In this document: one piece after another, positions 1 to 8,758 of the stretch | Numbering within the stretch: position 1 is the stretch's first letter | Layout of the letters: each line of letters starts with the position of its first letter | From: Nocardioides sp. QY071 | Lineage (GTDB): Bacteria > Actinomycetota > Actinomycetes > Propionibacteriales > Nocardioidaceae | Reading direction: 5' to 3' | Length of the DNA stretch: 64,000 bases | Assembly: GCF_029961765.1 (NCBI RefSeq) | Contig: NZ_CP124681.1 | Span: 2,790,001-2,854,000 of the forward strand | Made by a program: the position numbers and the translations under genes | The notes under the pieces: model-generated | The model's input: the letters and a program-made list of their open reading frames with translations, nothing else | Told to the model about the DNA's origin: nothing | Database searches by the model: none

Positions 1-756
1 TGGTGACCCACTTCAGCAGCCACGCGATGGCGGCGTACCCGACGACGAACGAGATGACCGTCGCCACGATCGTCGGCCCCCAGCCATAGCTGGCCTCCCC
101 CGAGTGCGCGACGCCGACGTTCCCGATCTCCTTGAGCTCGAAGACGCCCGCGCCGACGACGGCGGGGATGGCGAGCAGGAAGGCGAAGCGGGTCGCCGCC
201 TCGCGCTCGTAGCCGAGGAAGCGACCCATCGAGAGGGTGGCGCCGGATCGGGAGACGCCCGGGATCAGGGCCAGCGCCTGGGCCCCACCCATGAGCGCCG
301 CGTCGCGCAGCGACATCTGCTTGATCGCCTTCTCGTTCCTGCCGACCCGGTCGGCGAGGCCGAGGACCAGGCCGAGGACGATCAGGGTGCACCCGATGAT
401 CCACAGGTTGCGGAAGTCGCGCTCGATGACGTCCTTCAACAGCACGCCGAGGATCACGATCGGCAGCGAGCCGACGATGATGTACCAGCCCATCCGGGCA
501 TCCACGGCGCCGCGGTACTCCGGCTTGAAGAGCGACAGGACCCACGCCCTGGCGATGCGCCAGATGTCCTTGCGGAAGTACACGAGGACGGCGAGCTCGG
601 TGCCGATCTGGATCACCGCGGTGAACGCCGCGCCGGGGTCGCCCCAGCCGAACAGCTCCGGGAAGATCCGCAGGTGCGCGCTGCTGGAGATCGGGAGGAA
701 CTCGGTCAGCCCCTGGAGCACGCCGAGGAACACTGCCTGCAGGAAGTCCGCCACGA
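1..756 (-). CDS. uppP: Undecaprenyl-diphosphatase UppP (BacA), 3' end cut by the window
   Basis: Integral membrane phosphatase that recycles undecaprenyl diphosphate to the monophosphate carrier for peptidoglycan and glycan export; overproduction in this family gives bacitracin resistance. The visible 252 residues begin LQGLTEFLPISSSAHL, the first family signature, and later carry PGVSRSGATLSMGRF, the second, with several hydrophobic segments between and after. The family is about 270-280 residues, so only the last membrane segment is missing beyond base 1. The GTG at 754-756 is chosen because the reading frame begins directly with the conserved ADFLQAVFLG block; the ATG at 764-766 is out of frame. 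It is divergent from the aldo/keto reductase with 85 bp between them. Confidence 0.93.
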
Positions 757-828
757 GGGGCCATCCTAGGGAGTGCCTGGTCGGGTCCATCATCGGCGTG
801 CCCGGCGCGCCGCGCTGCGCCGGCCGGA

Positions 829-834
829 TACGTT
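829..834 (+). promoter_or_regulatory. Leaderless -10 element of the aldo/keto reductase gene
   Basis: TACGTT stands seven bases before ATG 842, leaving no room for a ribosome binding site. Confidence 0.5.
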
Positions 835-841
835 GTGCCCC

Positions 842-1795
842 ATGCAGCAGCGGTACGTCGGCGCCAGCGGCCTCCAGGTGTCGCGCCTCGCCCTCGGCAC
901 GATGACGTGGGGCAAGGACACCGACGAGCACGAGGCGCGCGACCAGCTGACCGCGTTCGTCGAGGCCGGCGGTACGACGATCGACACCGCCGCGGGCTAC
1001 ACCGACGGTCGCTCGGAGGCCCTGCTCGGGTCGCTGCTCGGCGACGTCGTGCGCCGCGACGAGGTCGTGCTCGCCACGAAGGCCGGCATCTGGCGGCGCG
1101 GCTCGGACCGGGTCACCGACACCTCGCGCGGCGCCATGCTCCGCGGCCTCGACACCTCGCTCAAGCGCCTCGGCACCGACCACGTCGACCTGTGGCAGGT
1201 CCACATCTGGAGCGACGACGTGCCGCTCGAGGAGACGCTGGGGGCGCTCGACCTCGCGGTGTCGAGCGGGCGGGCGACGTACGTCGGGATCTCGAACTTC
1301 AACGGCTGGCAGACCGCCCGGGCGGTGACCCTGCAGGAGGCCGCCGCGGGGCGGGCGCGGATCGCCTCGACCCAGATGGAGTACTCCCTGGTCAACCGGC
1401 GCGTCGAGCGGGAGGTGCTGCCCGCGGTCGAGGCACTCGGACTGGGCCTGTTCCCGTGGTCGCCGCTGGGGCGCGGGGTGCTGACCGGCAAGTACCGCAC
1501 GGGCACGCCGTCCGACTCCCGCGCCGCCTCCCCCGTGTTCGCCGGTTTCGTCGACGCCTACCTCGACGACCACAGCCGCGGCATCGTCGAGGCCGTGGCC
1601 CGCGCTGCCGACGGTCTCGGCTGGACCCCGCTCGAGGTCGCCCTGGTCTGGGTGCGCGACTCCCCCGGCGTCACCGCGCCGGTCGTCGGCGCCCGGACCG
1701 CCGCCCAGCTCGCGGGGGCCCTCGGCTCGGAGGCGAAGGCCCTGCCTCCCGAGATCAGGGCCGCTCTCGACGACGTCTCCGGAGGTGCCGCATGA
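842..1795 (+). CDS. Aldo/keto reductase
   Basis: Cytosolic NADPH-dependent carbonyl reductase of the AKR superfamily (317 residues, usual length). The catalytic tetrad is visible as Asp48, Tyr53, Lys80 and His122 (TIDTAAGYTDG, TKAGIW, VDLWQVHIW), and the C-terminal part holds the cofactor-binding loop (GARTAAQLAGAL). The ATG at 842 is used because it begins the first beta strand (RYVGASGLQVSRLALGT) and has a -10 hexamer seven bases upstream. Its stop overlaps the next start as ATGA, so the DUF5703 gene is translationally coupled. The closest known relatives are KCNAB2/YghZ-like oxidoreductases; the substrate cannot be read from sequence. Confidence 0.93.
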   Translation: MQQRYVGASGLQVSRLALGTMTWGKDTDEHEARDQLTAFVEAGGTTIDTAAGYTDGRSEALLGSLLGDVVRRDEVVLATKAGIWRRGSDRVTDTSRGAMLRGLDTSLKRLGTDHVDLWQVHIWSDDVPLEETLGALDLAVSSGRATYVGISNFNGWQTARAVTLQEAAAGRARIASTQMEYSLVNRRVEREVLPAVEALGLGLFPWSPLGRGVLTGKYRTGTPSDSRAASPVFAGFVDAYLDDHSRGIVEAVARAADGLGWTPLEVALVWVRDSPGVTAPVVGARTAAQLAGALGSEAKALPPEIRAALDDVSGGAA

Positions 1796-2025
1796 ACGTC
1801 TCGCTGCTCCGTCCCGGCGTGATGCGCGGCCTGGGCCGCGGCGTGGAGTGGGAGTTCGAGCGGATCACCTTCGACCGCGCGTTCTCCCGCAACATGGTCG
1901 CCAAGCTGCTCGTCGAGCGCGCCGAGCACGGCGGCTGGGAGCTCGACCGGGTGCAGATCGGCCCGGACGGCCGGCGCCGCGTGGTGCTGCGGCGCAAGAT
2001 CATCCGGGCCGTCCGCACGGCCTGA
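1792..2025 (+). CDS. DUF5703 family small protein
   Basis: A 77-residue protein with the pattern EWEFERITFDRAFSR, GGWELDRVQIGPDGRR and RRKIIR, which matches the actinobacterial DUF5703 family of unknown function. No signal peptide or membrane segment; strongly basic C-terminus. It shares an ATGA with the aldo/keto reductase stop, so the two are co-translated. In other actinobacteria this family also sits beside metabolic or peptidase genes, so the context gives little clue to role. No catalytic motif is visible. Confidence 0.8.
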   Translation: MNVSLLRPGVMRGLGRGVEWEFERITFDRAFSRNMVAKLLVERAEHGGWELDRVQIGPDGRRRVVLRRKIIRAVRTA

Positions 2026-2039
2026 CTCCCCCCGGCAGG

Positions 2040-3260
2040 TCAGCGGATCTGCTGGAGGAAGCCCGCCACGTGGGTGCGCAGGTCCGCCGAGAGGCGCGAG
2101 AGCTCCAGCGAGGCCCCGGTCATCTCGGTGGCGCCGGTGCTGGTCGCGATGGTCGCCTCCTCGATCGCGGTCACGTCCTCGTTGACCCCGGACACCGCGC
2201 CCGCGGCCTCGGAGGTCGTTCGGCTCAGCTCGGCCGCGGCGTGCCGCTGCTCGCCGACGGCGCCGGCGATGGTGCCGACGTTGTCCCCCATCCCGCGGAC
2301 GGCGGCCCCGATCGTCTCGATCGCGGTCACCGCAGCCCCGGCGGCCGCCTGGATCGCGTGCACCTGCTGCTCGATCAGGCTGGTCGCGTCGGCGGTCTCG
2401 GACGCGAGCGTCTTGACCTCGGAGGCGACGACCGCGAATCCCTTGCCGTACTCGCCCGCGCGGGCGGCCTCGATGGTCGCGTTGAGTGCCAGGAGCCGGG
2501 TCTGGCTGGCGACCTGGCTGATCACGCCGACCACGTCGCCGATCTCCTGCGAGGCCGTCGAGAGGCTCTGCACGGTCGTCATCACCTGCTCGGTCTCCTC
2601 GACCGCGCGGACACCGGCCACGTTGGACTGGCTGGCCTGCTCCTCGATCGCCCGCACCGTGCTCACGAGCTGCTCGACGGCGGCCGCGGCGACGGTGACG
2701 GCATCGGCGGCGGTGTGGGAGTTCTCGGAGACCTGGGCCGCGCGGACCGCCGTACCCTCGGCGTTGGCGGCCAGGGTGCGCGAGGACGCCTCCATCTCGG
2801 CGGCGGCCGCAGCCACCTGGTCGGAGAGGCCGAGCACGGCCTCCTCGAAGCCGTCCGCGAGCTCGAGGCGCTGCCGCTCCTGGGTGGCGAGCTGCTCGTT
2901 GGCCTGGGCCATCGCGCCGATCGCGGTGTTGATCGTGACGGCCCCGGCCTTGAACGAGCCGAGCATGCCGCGCACCAGGAACCGGCGGTAGAACCTGCCC
3001 TCCGCGGCGAACTCCAGGGACGCCGACGACTCCCGCACGTAGGCGTCGGTGCGGTCGAGCAGGTCGTTGACCGCGGACCGGGCGGCGTCCAGCTCGGGGT
3101 CGTCGCCGAGGACCGGGACCCGCGGCTCGAGGTCCCCGGCGGCGGCCGAGCGGCACACGGCGGTGACGGCCGTGAGGGCGGCCCGGCAGCGCACGAGCTC
3201 CTCGCGCAGCGCGTCGACCTCCTCGTTGCCCACGCTCTCCGGGGCCAGGACGGCGGTCAT
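2040..3260 (-). CDS. Soluble methyl-accepting chemotaxis protein (signalling half of a split aerotaxis receptor)
   Basis: A 406-residue chemoreceptor with no transmembrane segment. The C-terminal two thirds is an alpha-helical MCP signalling domain; the highly conserved hairpin tip that contacts CheA and CheW lies at about residues 240-285 ([20 protein letters not shown], then [13 protein letters not shown]). The N-terminal 130 residues resemble HAMP-like or coiled-coil input ([27 protein letters not shown]). Its ATG overlaps the stop of the upstream PAS gene as ATGA. The pair together has the parts of the E. coli Aer receptor, but as two chains and without a membrane anchor. No che or flagellar gene is present in the window. 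Confidence 0.92.
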   Translation of the reverse strand: MTAVLAPESVGNEEVDALREELVRCRAALTAVTAVCRSAAAGDLEPRVPVLGDDPELDAARSAVNDLLDRTDAYVRESSASLEFAAEGRFYRRFLVRGMLGSFKAGAVTINTAIGAMAQANEQLATQERQRLELADGFEEAVLGLSDQVAAAAAEMEASSRTLAANAEGTAVRAAQVSENSHTAADAVTVAAAAVEQLVSTVRAIEEQASQSNVAGVRAVEETEQVMTTVQSLSTASQEIGDVVGVISQVASQTRLLALNATIEAARAGEYGKGFAVVASEVKTLASETADATSLIEQQVHAIQAAAGAAVTAIETIGAAVRGMGDNVGTIAGAVGEQRHAAAELSRTTSEAAGAVSGVNEDVTAIEEATIATSTGATEMTGASLELSRLSADLRTHVAGFLQQIR

Positions 3261-3811
3261 GCGGCCACCGCCTGGACCGGGCCGTTGTTGAGGGACCAGA
3301 CCCACTCGTCGTAGGACGCACCGGCCTCGGCGAGCTCCTGTTCGAGCAGGCGACAGCCCGCTTCGACGGCATCGCGGGCGTTCGGGTGGCGGCGCTCCTC
3401 GGTGACCAGGCGCTGGTAGAGCGCGGTCACCGCGGCCAGCGCGGTGGCGTCCGCCGTACGCCGGTTCGAGTGGTAGCCGACGATCGAGCCGGTCGCGTCG
3501 AAGGTCGGGGTGACGTGGGCGAGCACCCAGTAGTGGCTGCCGTCCGCACTGAGGTTCATGACGTAGGCGAAGATCTCCTGGCCGGCCCCGATCCGGTCCC
3601 ACAGCAGCCAGAACACGCTCCGGGGCATGTCGGGGTGCCGGATGACGTTGTGCGGCTTGCCGACCAGCTCGGCCTCCGGGTAGCCGCTGATCTCCACGAA
3701 CAGGTCGTTGACGTAGGTCAGCCGTCCCTGACGGTCGGTCTTGGACACGATGATCTGGTCCGGGTGGAAGGTCTTCTCCACGCCGGTCGGCGCGATCGCG
3801 GTGCGAGCCAC
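3257..3811 (-). CDS. PAS-domain protein of the Aer type (sensor half of a split aerotaxis receptor)
   Basis: 184 residues made of one PAS domain (about 15-120) and a helical tail. The segment [20 protein letters not shown] followed by [11 protein letters not shown] is the Aer-type PAS signature, with [12 protein letters not shown] and GYHSNRR further on; in Aer this fold binds FAD and senses redox state. Tail residues 120-184 probably dock on the partner receptor. The GTG start at 3811 follows a good Shine-Dalgarno (AGGGGAG, eight bases away), unlike the leaderless starts common here. It is coupled by ATGA to the chemoreceptor gene. FAD binding is inferred from the family, not shown. Confidence 0.88.
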   Translation of the reverse strand: MARTAIAPTGVEKTFHPDQIIVSKTDRQGRLTYVNDLFVEISGYPEAELVGKPHNVIRHPDMPRSVFWLLWDRIGAGQEIFAYVMNLSADGSHYWVLAHVTPTFDATGSIVGYHSNRRTADATALAAVTALYQRLVTEERRHPNARDAVEAGCRLLEQELAEAGASYDEWVWSLNNGPVQAVAA

Positions 3812-3828
3812 GGTGCCACTCCCCTCTC

Positions 3829-3844
3829 CCGTCCGCTCGGACGG
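3829..3844 (-). terminator. Small hairpin after the M20 peptidase gene
   Basis: CCGTCC and GGACGG arms around a 4-base loop. It lies 60 bases past the M20 stop and inside the leader of the PAS gene, so it could end the peptidase transcript or act in the leader. There is no T tract. Confidence 0.3.
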
Positions 3845-3854
3845 CTCAGAGGGA

Positions 3855-3881
3855 GGATCGGCCGAGCCCGGGCCGGGTTGA
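3855..3881 (-). promoter_or_regulatory. FliA/WhiG (sigma-28) type promoter for the PAS-MCP pair
   Basis: On the minus strand TCAA, 15 bases, then GCCGATCC. The known consensus is TAAA-N15-GCCGATAA, so 9 of 12 positions match with exact spacing. It would start a transcript about 40 bases before the GTG of the PAS gene, consistent with that gene having a Shine-Dalgarno. Confidence 0.4.
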
Positions 3882-3903
3882 GGCGGCTGAGCGAGTCTTT
3901 GCC

Positions 3904-5247
3904 TCAGGCCTGGTCGAGGAACCGGTCCATCACCCGCGCCCCGAACTCCAGCGCGTCGACCGGGACCCGCTCGTCCACGCCGTGGAAGAGGGCGGTGAAG
4001 TCGAGGTCGTCGGGGAGCCGCAGCGGGGCGAACCCGAAGGAGCGCATGCCGAGCTTGGAGAAGTGCTTGGCGTCGGTACCGCCGCTCATCAGGTACGGCG
4101 CCACCAGGGCCTCGGGGTCCTCCGCCAGCAGGCTGCGGGTCATCGCGTCGACCAGCTCGCCGTCGTACGGCGTCTCCCAGGGCGCCTGCCGCGAGACGAA
4201 GTCGATGTCGACGCCCTCGCCGGTCAGCTCGGCCAGGGTCGCGAAGAACTCGTCCTCGAAGCCCGGGAGGAAGCGGCCGTCGACGTGGGCGGTCGCGTCG
4301 GTGGGGATGACGTTGACCTTGTAGCCGGCCTCGAGCATGGTCGGGTTGGTCGAGTTGCGCAGCACCGCGCCGAGCATCCGCGCGGCGCCGCCGAACTCCT
4401 CGACCAACGCCGGCGCGTTCTCCGGCGTCGCCTCGACCCCGGCGAGCTCGCCGACCGTGGCGAGCAGGGTCTGCATGGTGGGCGTGAGCCGCACCGGCCA
4501 GTCGTGGGCGCCAATCCGCGCGACCGCGGAGGCGAGCCGGGTGACCGCGTTGTCGTCGTTCATCATCGAGCCGTGGCCGGCGCGGCCACGGGCGCTCAGG
4601 CGCATCCAGGCCATGCCCTTCTCGGCCGCCTCGATCAGGTAGAGGCGGCGGCCGCGAACCGTCGTACTGAACCCGCCGACCTCGCCGACCGCCTCGGTGC
4701 AGCCCTCGAACCACTCGGCGTGGTTCTCGACGAGCAGCTGGGCGCCCTCGTGGCCACCGGCCTCCTCGTCGGCGGTGAAGCAGAGCACCACCTCGCGCTC
4801 GGGTGCGCGTCCGGCGCGCTGGCGGGCGCGGACGACCGAGAGCAGCATCGCGTCGAAGTCCTTCATGTCGACCGCGCCGCGTCCCCAGACGTAGCCGTCG
4901 TGCACCTCGCCACTGAACGGGTGCACGGCCCAGTCCTCCGCCGCCGCGGGCACGACGTCCAGGTGGCCGTGCAGAAGCAGCGCGCCCCGCTCGGCCGTGG
5001 CCCGGGATCCGGCGCCGCCCCAGCGGGCCACGACGTTCGCGCGGCCCGGCTTCGTCTCGATCACCTCGGCGGCGATCCCGACCTCGTCGAGCAGCGCCGC
5101 GACGTGCTCGGCGGCCTTCCTCTCGCCGGTGCTCTCGCCACCGCCGTAGTTGGAGGTGTCGATCCGGATCAGGTCACGACACAGGTCGACGACCTCGGCG
5201 GCGACATCGTGCTCGGGCACCGGCGTGGGGGTCGTCGATTCGGCCAT
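3904..5247 (-). CDS. M20 family metallopeptidase (ArgE/DapE/CPG2 type)
   Basis: Cytosolic zinc hydrolase of 447 residues. Metal and catalytic residues are visible: His95 and Asp97 (HGHLDVVP), Asp127 (GAVDMKDFD), the Glu161-Glu162 pair (FTADEEAGG), and a late His in GGTDAKHFSKLG. Residues 190-310 form the dimerisation lid (GRAGHGSM). The family removes acyl groups or cleaves small peptides; this branch, with the MxxPxP-VDLCRDLIRIDTSN start, is annotated as M20/M25/M40 peptidase and the substrate is open. A -10 hexamer AACGAT lies six bases before ATG 5247, suggesting a leaderless message. The gene is divergent from the membrane protein at 5288. Confidence 0.92.
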   Translation of the reverse strand: MAESTTPTPVPEHDVAAEVVDLCRDLIRIDTSNYGGGESTGERKAAEHVAALLDEVGIAAEVIETKPGRANVVARWGGAGSRATAERGALLLHGHLDVVPAAAEDWAVHPFSGEVHDGYVWGRGAVDMKDFDAMLLSVVRARQRAGRAPEREVVLCFTADEEAGGHEGAQLLVENHAEWFEGCTEAVGEVGGFSTTVRGRRLYLIEAAEKGMAWMRLSARGRAGHGSMMNDDNAVTRLASAVARIGAHDWPVRLTPTMQTLLATVGELAGVEATPENAPALVEEFGGAARMLGAVLRNSTNPTMLEAGYKVNVIPTDATAHVDGRFLPGFEDEFFATLAELTGEGVDIDFVSRQAPWETPYDGELVDAMTRSLLAEDPEALVAPYLMSGGTDAKHFSKLGMRSFGFAPLRLPDDLDFTALFHGVDERVPVDALEFGARVMDRFLDQA

Positions 5248-5253
5248 GCGGCC

Positions 5254-5259
5254 ATCGTT
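5254..5259 (-). promoter_or_regulatory. Leaderless -10 element of the M20 peptidase gene
   Basis: AACGAT on the minus strand, six bases before the ATG whose first base is 5247. Confidence 0.4.
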
Positions 5260-5275
5260 GCACGCGCCTTCCCAC

Positions 5276-5281
5276 TAGCGT
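5276..5281 (+). promoter_or_regulatory. Leaderless -10 element of the 5288 gene
   Basis: TAGCGT, six bases (TCTGCC) before GTG 5288. Confidence 0.55.
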
Positions 5282-5287
5282 TCTGCC

Positions 5288-5983
5288 GTGGCCCCTCGCA
5301 AGTGGAAGCAGTACCGCCCCGACGACACTCCCGACCCGGATGGTGCGCCCGCGCAGCCGCCCACGCACAAGCCGTACACGCCGCCGAAGCAGCCGAAGCG
5401 GGTCCGCAGCCTCGAGGAGCGGACGGTGCGCAAGCAGCGGATCCATCCCGTCGGGCTGCTGATCGCGGTCGGCGGGGTGGTCGTCGCGCTCGGTACGGCG
5501 GCGGTCTTCGCGATCGCGGGCAGCGAGGACGCCCCTGCCGCGGGCCGGCCGCAGACCGACAAGGGCTTCGACGCGCTGGTGGCCGCGTTGCAGGAGGAGC
5601 GCGGCTCGACCCTCGTGCGGCGCGCGGTCATCTACCCGGAGTACGCGAGCGTCGCGACGCCGTACAAGCCCGACGACCCGGCCGACGAGCGCCAGCTCGA
5701 CTACTACTGGGACGGCGAGCTGAACGAGCCGTCGAAGACCACCGGCGACGAGGAGTCGTTCGACCTGGCCACGGTCGACAGCCTCGTCCTCGACGGCCTG
5801 TGCCCGCAGGTGCGGAAGCTGGTCGAGGACGCGACGAACTGCTACCTGATCATCGAGAAGCCGGATCCCGAGGACGAGACGCCGGCGTGGATCTCGGCAT
5901 ACGCGAGCAACGAGTTCAACCAGACCGCCTACGTGGAGTACGACCTCAGCGGGACCCAGGTCGAGGTCCACCCGGCGACGTGA
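5288..5983 (+). CDS. Hypothetical single-pass membrane protein
   Basis: 231 residues, not assigned to a named family. A proline- and lysine-rich cytoplasmic head (1-54) is followed by one membrane segment at about 55-78 (VGLLIAVGGVVVALGTAAVF) and an outside domain of about 150 residues with many acidic and aromatic residues. Two cysteines, in GLCPQV and TNCYLI, could form a disulfide. The GTG start is set by a -10 hexamer six bases upstream. Its last 38 bases overlap the convergent ybaK gene. Function unknown; nothing catalytic is visible. Confidence 0.75.
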   Translation: MAPRKWKQYRPDDTPDPDGAPAQPPTHKPYTPPKQPKRVRSLEERTVRKQRIHPVGLLIAVGGVVVALGTAAVFAIAGSEDAPAAGRPQTDKGFDALVAALQEERGSTLVRRAVIYPEYASVATPYKPDDPADERQLDYYWDGELNEPSKTTGDEESFDLATVDSLVLDGLCPQVRKLVEDATNCYLIIEKPDPEDETPAWISAYASNEFNQTAYVEYDLSGTQVEVHPAT

Positions 5984-6455
5984 CGTCGGCGACGGTGGCG
6001 CCGAGCGCCGCCACGAGCGCGTCGCCGTCGACGGTGAGCGCGACGCCGTACCCGCCACCGCCGATCGACACCGGCCCGGTGACCCGGCTGTCGGCGATCA
6101 CGGGCAGCGCGCTCAGCGCACCGAGGGGCGTGATCGTGCCGCGGACGTAGCCGGTGACCTCGCGGGCGGCGTCGGCCGAGGGCATCGAGAGCCGGCTGAC
6201 GCCGAGCAGGGCGCGCAGCAGCGGCCAGGAGATCTCCCGGTCGCCGGGCACCAGCACGAACCGATGATCGCCCTCGGCCACCCGGACGACCATGGTCTTC
6301 ACGATCTGGCGCGGCTCGATCCCGCGCACCGCGGCGGCCTCCTCCAGCGACCCCACCGGCCCGTGCCGGGTGACCTCGAACGCGAGGCCCAGCGCCTCGG
6401 CGGCCGCGATCGCACGGCCGGACCGGTCGGTCCCTTCGGTGGCGGGGTCGCTCAT
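5946..6455 (-). CDS. YbaK/EbsC-type aminoacyl-tRNA deacylase
   Basis: 169 residues of the YbaK/ProX editing fold, which hydrolyses mischarged tRNA such as Cys-tRNA(Pro). The conserved lysine is seen at residue 53 in QIVKTMVVRV, followed by FVLVPGDREIS and the glycine-rich GGGGYGVALTVDGD near the end. It fits the small stand-alone class rather than the ProRS-linked INS domain. The start overlaps the lysE stop (ATGA), so it is translated after the exporter gene. Which tRNA is edited cannot be told from sequence. Confidence 0.85.
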   Translation of the reverse strand: MSDPATEGTDRSGRAIAAAEALGLAFEVTRHGPVGSLEEAAAVRGIEPRQIVKTMVVRVAEGDHRFVLVPGDREISWPLLRALLGVSRLSMPSADAAREVTGYVRGTITPLGALSALPVIADSRVTGPVSIGGGGYGVALTVDGDALVAALGATVADVTSPGGPRPGSR

Positions 6456-7072
6456 GCCTCGACCGCCAGCGCCGTCGCGAACCCGAGCATCACGACGCCG
6501 GTCGCGCCGTCCACGCTGCGCCGGAAGGACGGCCGGGTGAGCGCGGAGGCGGCCTTGCCGGCGATCCACACCACGGCCAGCAGCACGATCGCGCCGATCA
6601 CGACCAGCGTGAGCGCGTAGGCCAGCAGCACCGGGATGCCCTGGTCGGTGCCGACGAACTGCGGCAGCACCGCGAGGTTGAAGGCGAGCACCTTGGGGTT
6701 GGTGATGTTGCAGACGAAGCCCTGCCGGAACGCCGTACGGGCACGGACCACGCCCGTCCCCTCGCCCACCGACCACACGCTGCCGTCGCGACGCAGCGCG
6801 TCGCGCAGCGCATTGACGCCGAGCCACACCAGGTAGGCCACGCCGGCCCAGCGGACCGCGAGGAACACCGGCTCGGCGTGCGCCAGCACCGCCCCGAGCC
6901 CGGTCGCGGCGAGCACGCCCTGCAGCGCTCCTGCGGCGGTGATGCCCGTCGCGGTGGCGACGCCGCGGGCGCGGCCGCCGACGACGGTCGCCCGCAGGGT
7001 CAGGAAGGTGTCGGGACCGGGTGCGGTGGCCAGCAGGGCCGCGAACACCACGAAGGACAGGTACGCGCTCAC
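6452..7072 (-). CDS. LysE/RhtB family amino-acid exporter
   Basis: 206-residue inner-membrane protein with about six hydrophobic segments. The family signature is seen at the N-terminus (LLATAPGPDTFLTLRATVVGG, split across residues 12-32) and in the middle (FRQGFVCNITNPKVLAF). Known members export basic or branched amino acids, homoserine lactones or quaternary compounds; the cargo here is undetermined. GTG start, with TAGCAT six bases upstream giving its own leaderless promoter although it also lies only nine bases behind the GMC oxidase gene. ATGA overlap with ybaK. Confidence 0.88.
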   Translation of the reverse strand: MSAYLSFVVFAALLATAPGPDTFLTLRATVVGGRARGVATATGITAAGALQGVLAATGLGAVLAHAEPVFLAVRWAGVAYLVWLGVNALRDALRRDGSVWSVGEGTGVVRARTAFRQGFVCNITNPKVLAFNLAVLPQFVGTDQGIPVLLAYALTLVVIGAIVLLAVVWIAGKAASALTRPSFRRSVDGATGVVMLGFATALAVEA

Positions 7073-7078
7073 GCAGCG

Positions 7079-7084
7079 ATGCTA
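7079..7084 (-). promoter_or_regulatory. Leaderless -10 element of lysE, overlapping the upstream stop codon
   Basis: TAGCAT on the minus strand, six bases before GTG 7072. Its TAG is also the stop codon of the GMC oxidase gene. Confidence 0.45.
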
Positions 7085-8758
7085 GGAGACCCGGTAGGCC
7101 GCCGGGGCGTCCGAGGGCACCTGCGGACGGTGCGGTGCGACCGGTTCGACCCGGCGGTACGACGATCCCGCCGCCGGCCGTGGGTCGGCCTCGCCCTTGT
7201 TCGGCCACATCGCGACGGCCCGCTCGGCCATGGCCGTGATGGTCAGGGACGGGTTGACACCGAGGTTGGCCGCGACGGTGGACCCGTCGATCACGTGGAG
7301 GCCGTCGTACCCGTGCACGCGGTGGTACGGGTCCACCACACCGCTCGTCGCGGACTCGCCGATCGGGCAGCCGCCGATGAGGTGGCCGGTCGCGGGGACG
7401 TTGACGAGGTCGGCCCAGGTGCCGCCCGGGATGCCGTCGACCTCCTCGGCGACCTTGCGTGCGACGTCGTGGCCCTGCGGGATCCAGACCGGGTTCGCGG
7501 CGCCGGTCCCCTGCCGGGTGGTGAGGGTCCGGCCCCACGGGCGACGGCGCAGGTACGTCGTCAGCGAGTTGTCGAGGCTCTGCATCACCAGCAGCACGAT
7601 GGTCTGCTCGGACCAGCCGCGCGGGTCGTGCAGCCGGGGCAGGTCACGCCGCCGGCGCCACATCTCCCGCAGGCCGGCGAGGGCACGGTTGCGGCCGTCG
7701 GCGGGCACGTCGGTGAGCGTGGCCATCAGCAGCCCGAGCAGGTTGCTGCCCCGGCCGTAGCGGACCGGTTCGACGTGGGTGTGGTCGTCGACGTGCAGCG
7801 AGGACGTGATCGCCACGCCGCGCGAGTAGTCGACCTCGTCGCCGCGGGCCCGGACGCCGAGGATCGCCTCGGAGTTGGTGCGGGTGAGCTCGCCGAGACG
7901 CGGGGAGAGCGCGGGCAGGCTGCCGCCGTCGCGGAGCCGGTGCAGCAGGCGCTGGGTCCCGAGCGAGGCCGCGGCGAACACCACCTGGTCGGCGGTGAAG
8001 GTGCGCCGGCCGCGGCGCACCTTGCCCTCGGTGCGGCGGGTCGTGACGTCGTACCCACCACCCGGGCGCGGCCGGACATCGCTCACCGTCGTCATCGGGT
8101 GCACGACCGCGCCCGCGGCCTCGGCGAGGTGCAGGTAGTTCTTGACGGTCGTGTTCTTGGCGCCGACCCGGCAGCCCGTCATGCAGGCGCCGCAGTCGGT
8201 GCAGGTGGTGCGCTCGGGGCCGGCGCCGCCGAAGAACGGGTCGGCGACCCGCTCGCCCGGGCTCTCTCCGAAGAGCACGCCGACCGGCGTCGGCCGGAAG
8301 CTGTCGCCGACGCCGAGGTCCTGTGCGACGGCCTTCATCACCAGGTCGGAGGGCGAGCGCCGCGGGTACGGCGTCACGCCGAGCATCCGCCGCGCCTGGT
8401 CGTAGTACGGCGCCAGCTCGTCGGCCCAGTCCGTGATCCCGGCCCAGTGCGGGTCGTCGAAGAACGCGCGCGGCGGCTCGTAGAGCGTGTTCGCGTAGAC
8501 CAGCGACCCGCCGCCCACCCCCGCCCCGGTGAGCACGAGGACGTCCTTGAGCAGTGTCATCCGGAGCAGGCCGTAGCAGCCGAGCGCCGGGTTGAACACG
8601 TAGTCGCGCACCTTCCACGAGGTGGTCGGGAGCTCGTCGTCGGAGAAGCGCCGGCCGGCCTCGAGCACGCCGACGCGGTAGCCCTTCTCGGCCAGCCGGA
8701 GCGCGGTGACGCTGCCGCCGAAGCCGGAGCCGACCACCACGACGTCGTAGTGGGTCAT
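7082..8758 (-). CDS. Cholesterol-oxidase-like GMC flavoprotein (ChoD type)
   Basis: 558-residue FAD enzyme of the glucose-methanol-choline family, closest in layout to mycobacterial ChoD. The Rossmann motif is GSGFGG at 10-15; GAGVGGGSLVYAN is the second FAD contact; the C-terminal GGCPIGESATSGVVDP and GLHVIDGSTVAANLGVNP hold the family's catalytic His/Asn region. It also carries CTDCGACMTGC (Cys186, 189, 192, 196), a cluster seen in ChoD relatives and reminiscent of an iron-sulfur site. It probably oxidises a sterol or other alicyclic alcohol. ATGA coupling to the upstream monooxygenase implies the two act on one pathway: alcohol to ketone, then oxygen insertion. Confidence 0.88.
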   Translation of the reverse strand: MTHYDVVVVGSGFGGSVTALRLAEKGYRVGVLEAGRRFSDDELPTTSWKVRDYVFNPALGCYGLLRMTLLKDVLVLTGAGVGGGSLVYANTLYEPPRAFFDDPHWAGITDWADELAPYYDQARRMLGVTPYPRRSPSDLVMKAVAQDLGVGDSFRPTPVGVLFGESPGERVADPFFGGAGPERTTCTDCGACMTGCRVGAKNTTVKNYLHLAEAAGAVVHPMTTVSDVRPRPGGGYDVTTRRTEGKVRRGRRTFTADQVVFAAASLGTQRLLHRLRDGGSLPALSPRLGELTRTNSEAILGVRARGDEVDYSRGVAITSSLHVDDHTHVEPVRYGRGSNLLGLLMATLTDVPADGRNRALAGLREMWRRRRDLPRLHDPRGWSEQTIVLLVMQSLDNSLTTYLRRRPWGRTLTTRQGTGAANPVWIPQGHDVARKVAEEVDGIPGGTWADLVNVPATGHLIGGCPIGESATSGVVDPYHRVHGYDGLHVIDGSTVAANLGVNPSLTITAMAERAVAMWPNKGEADPRPAAGSSYRRVEPVAPHRPQVPSDAPAAYRVS

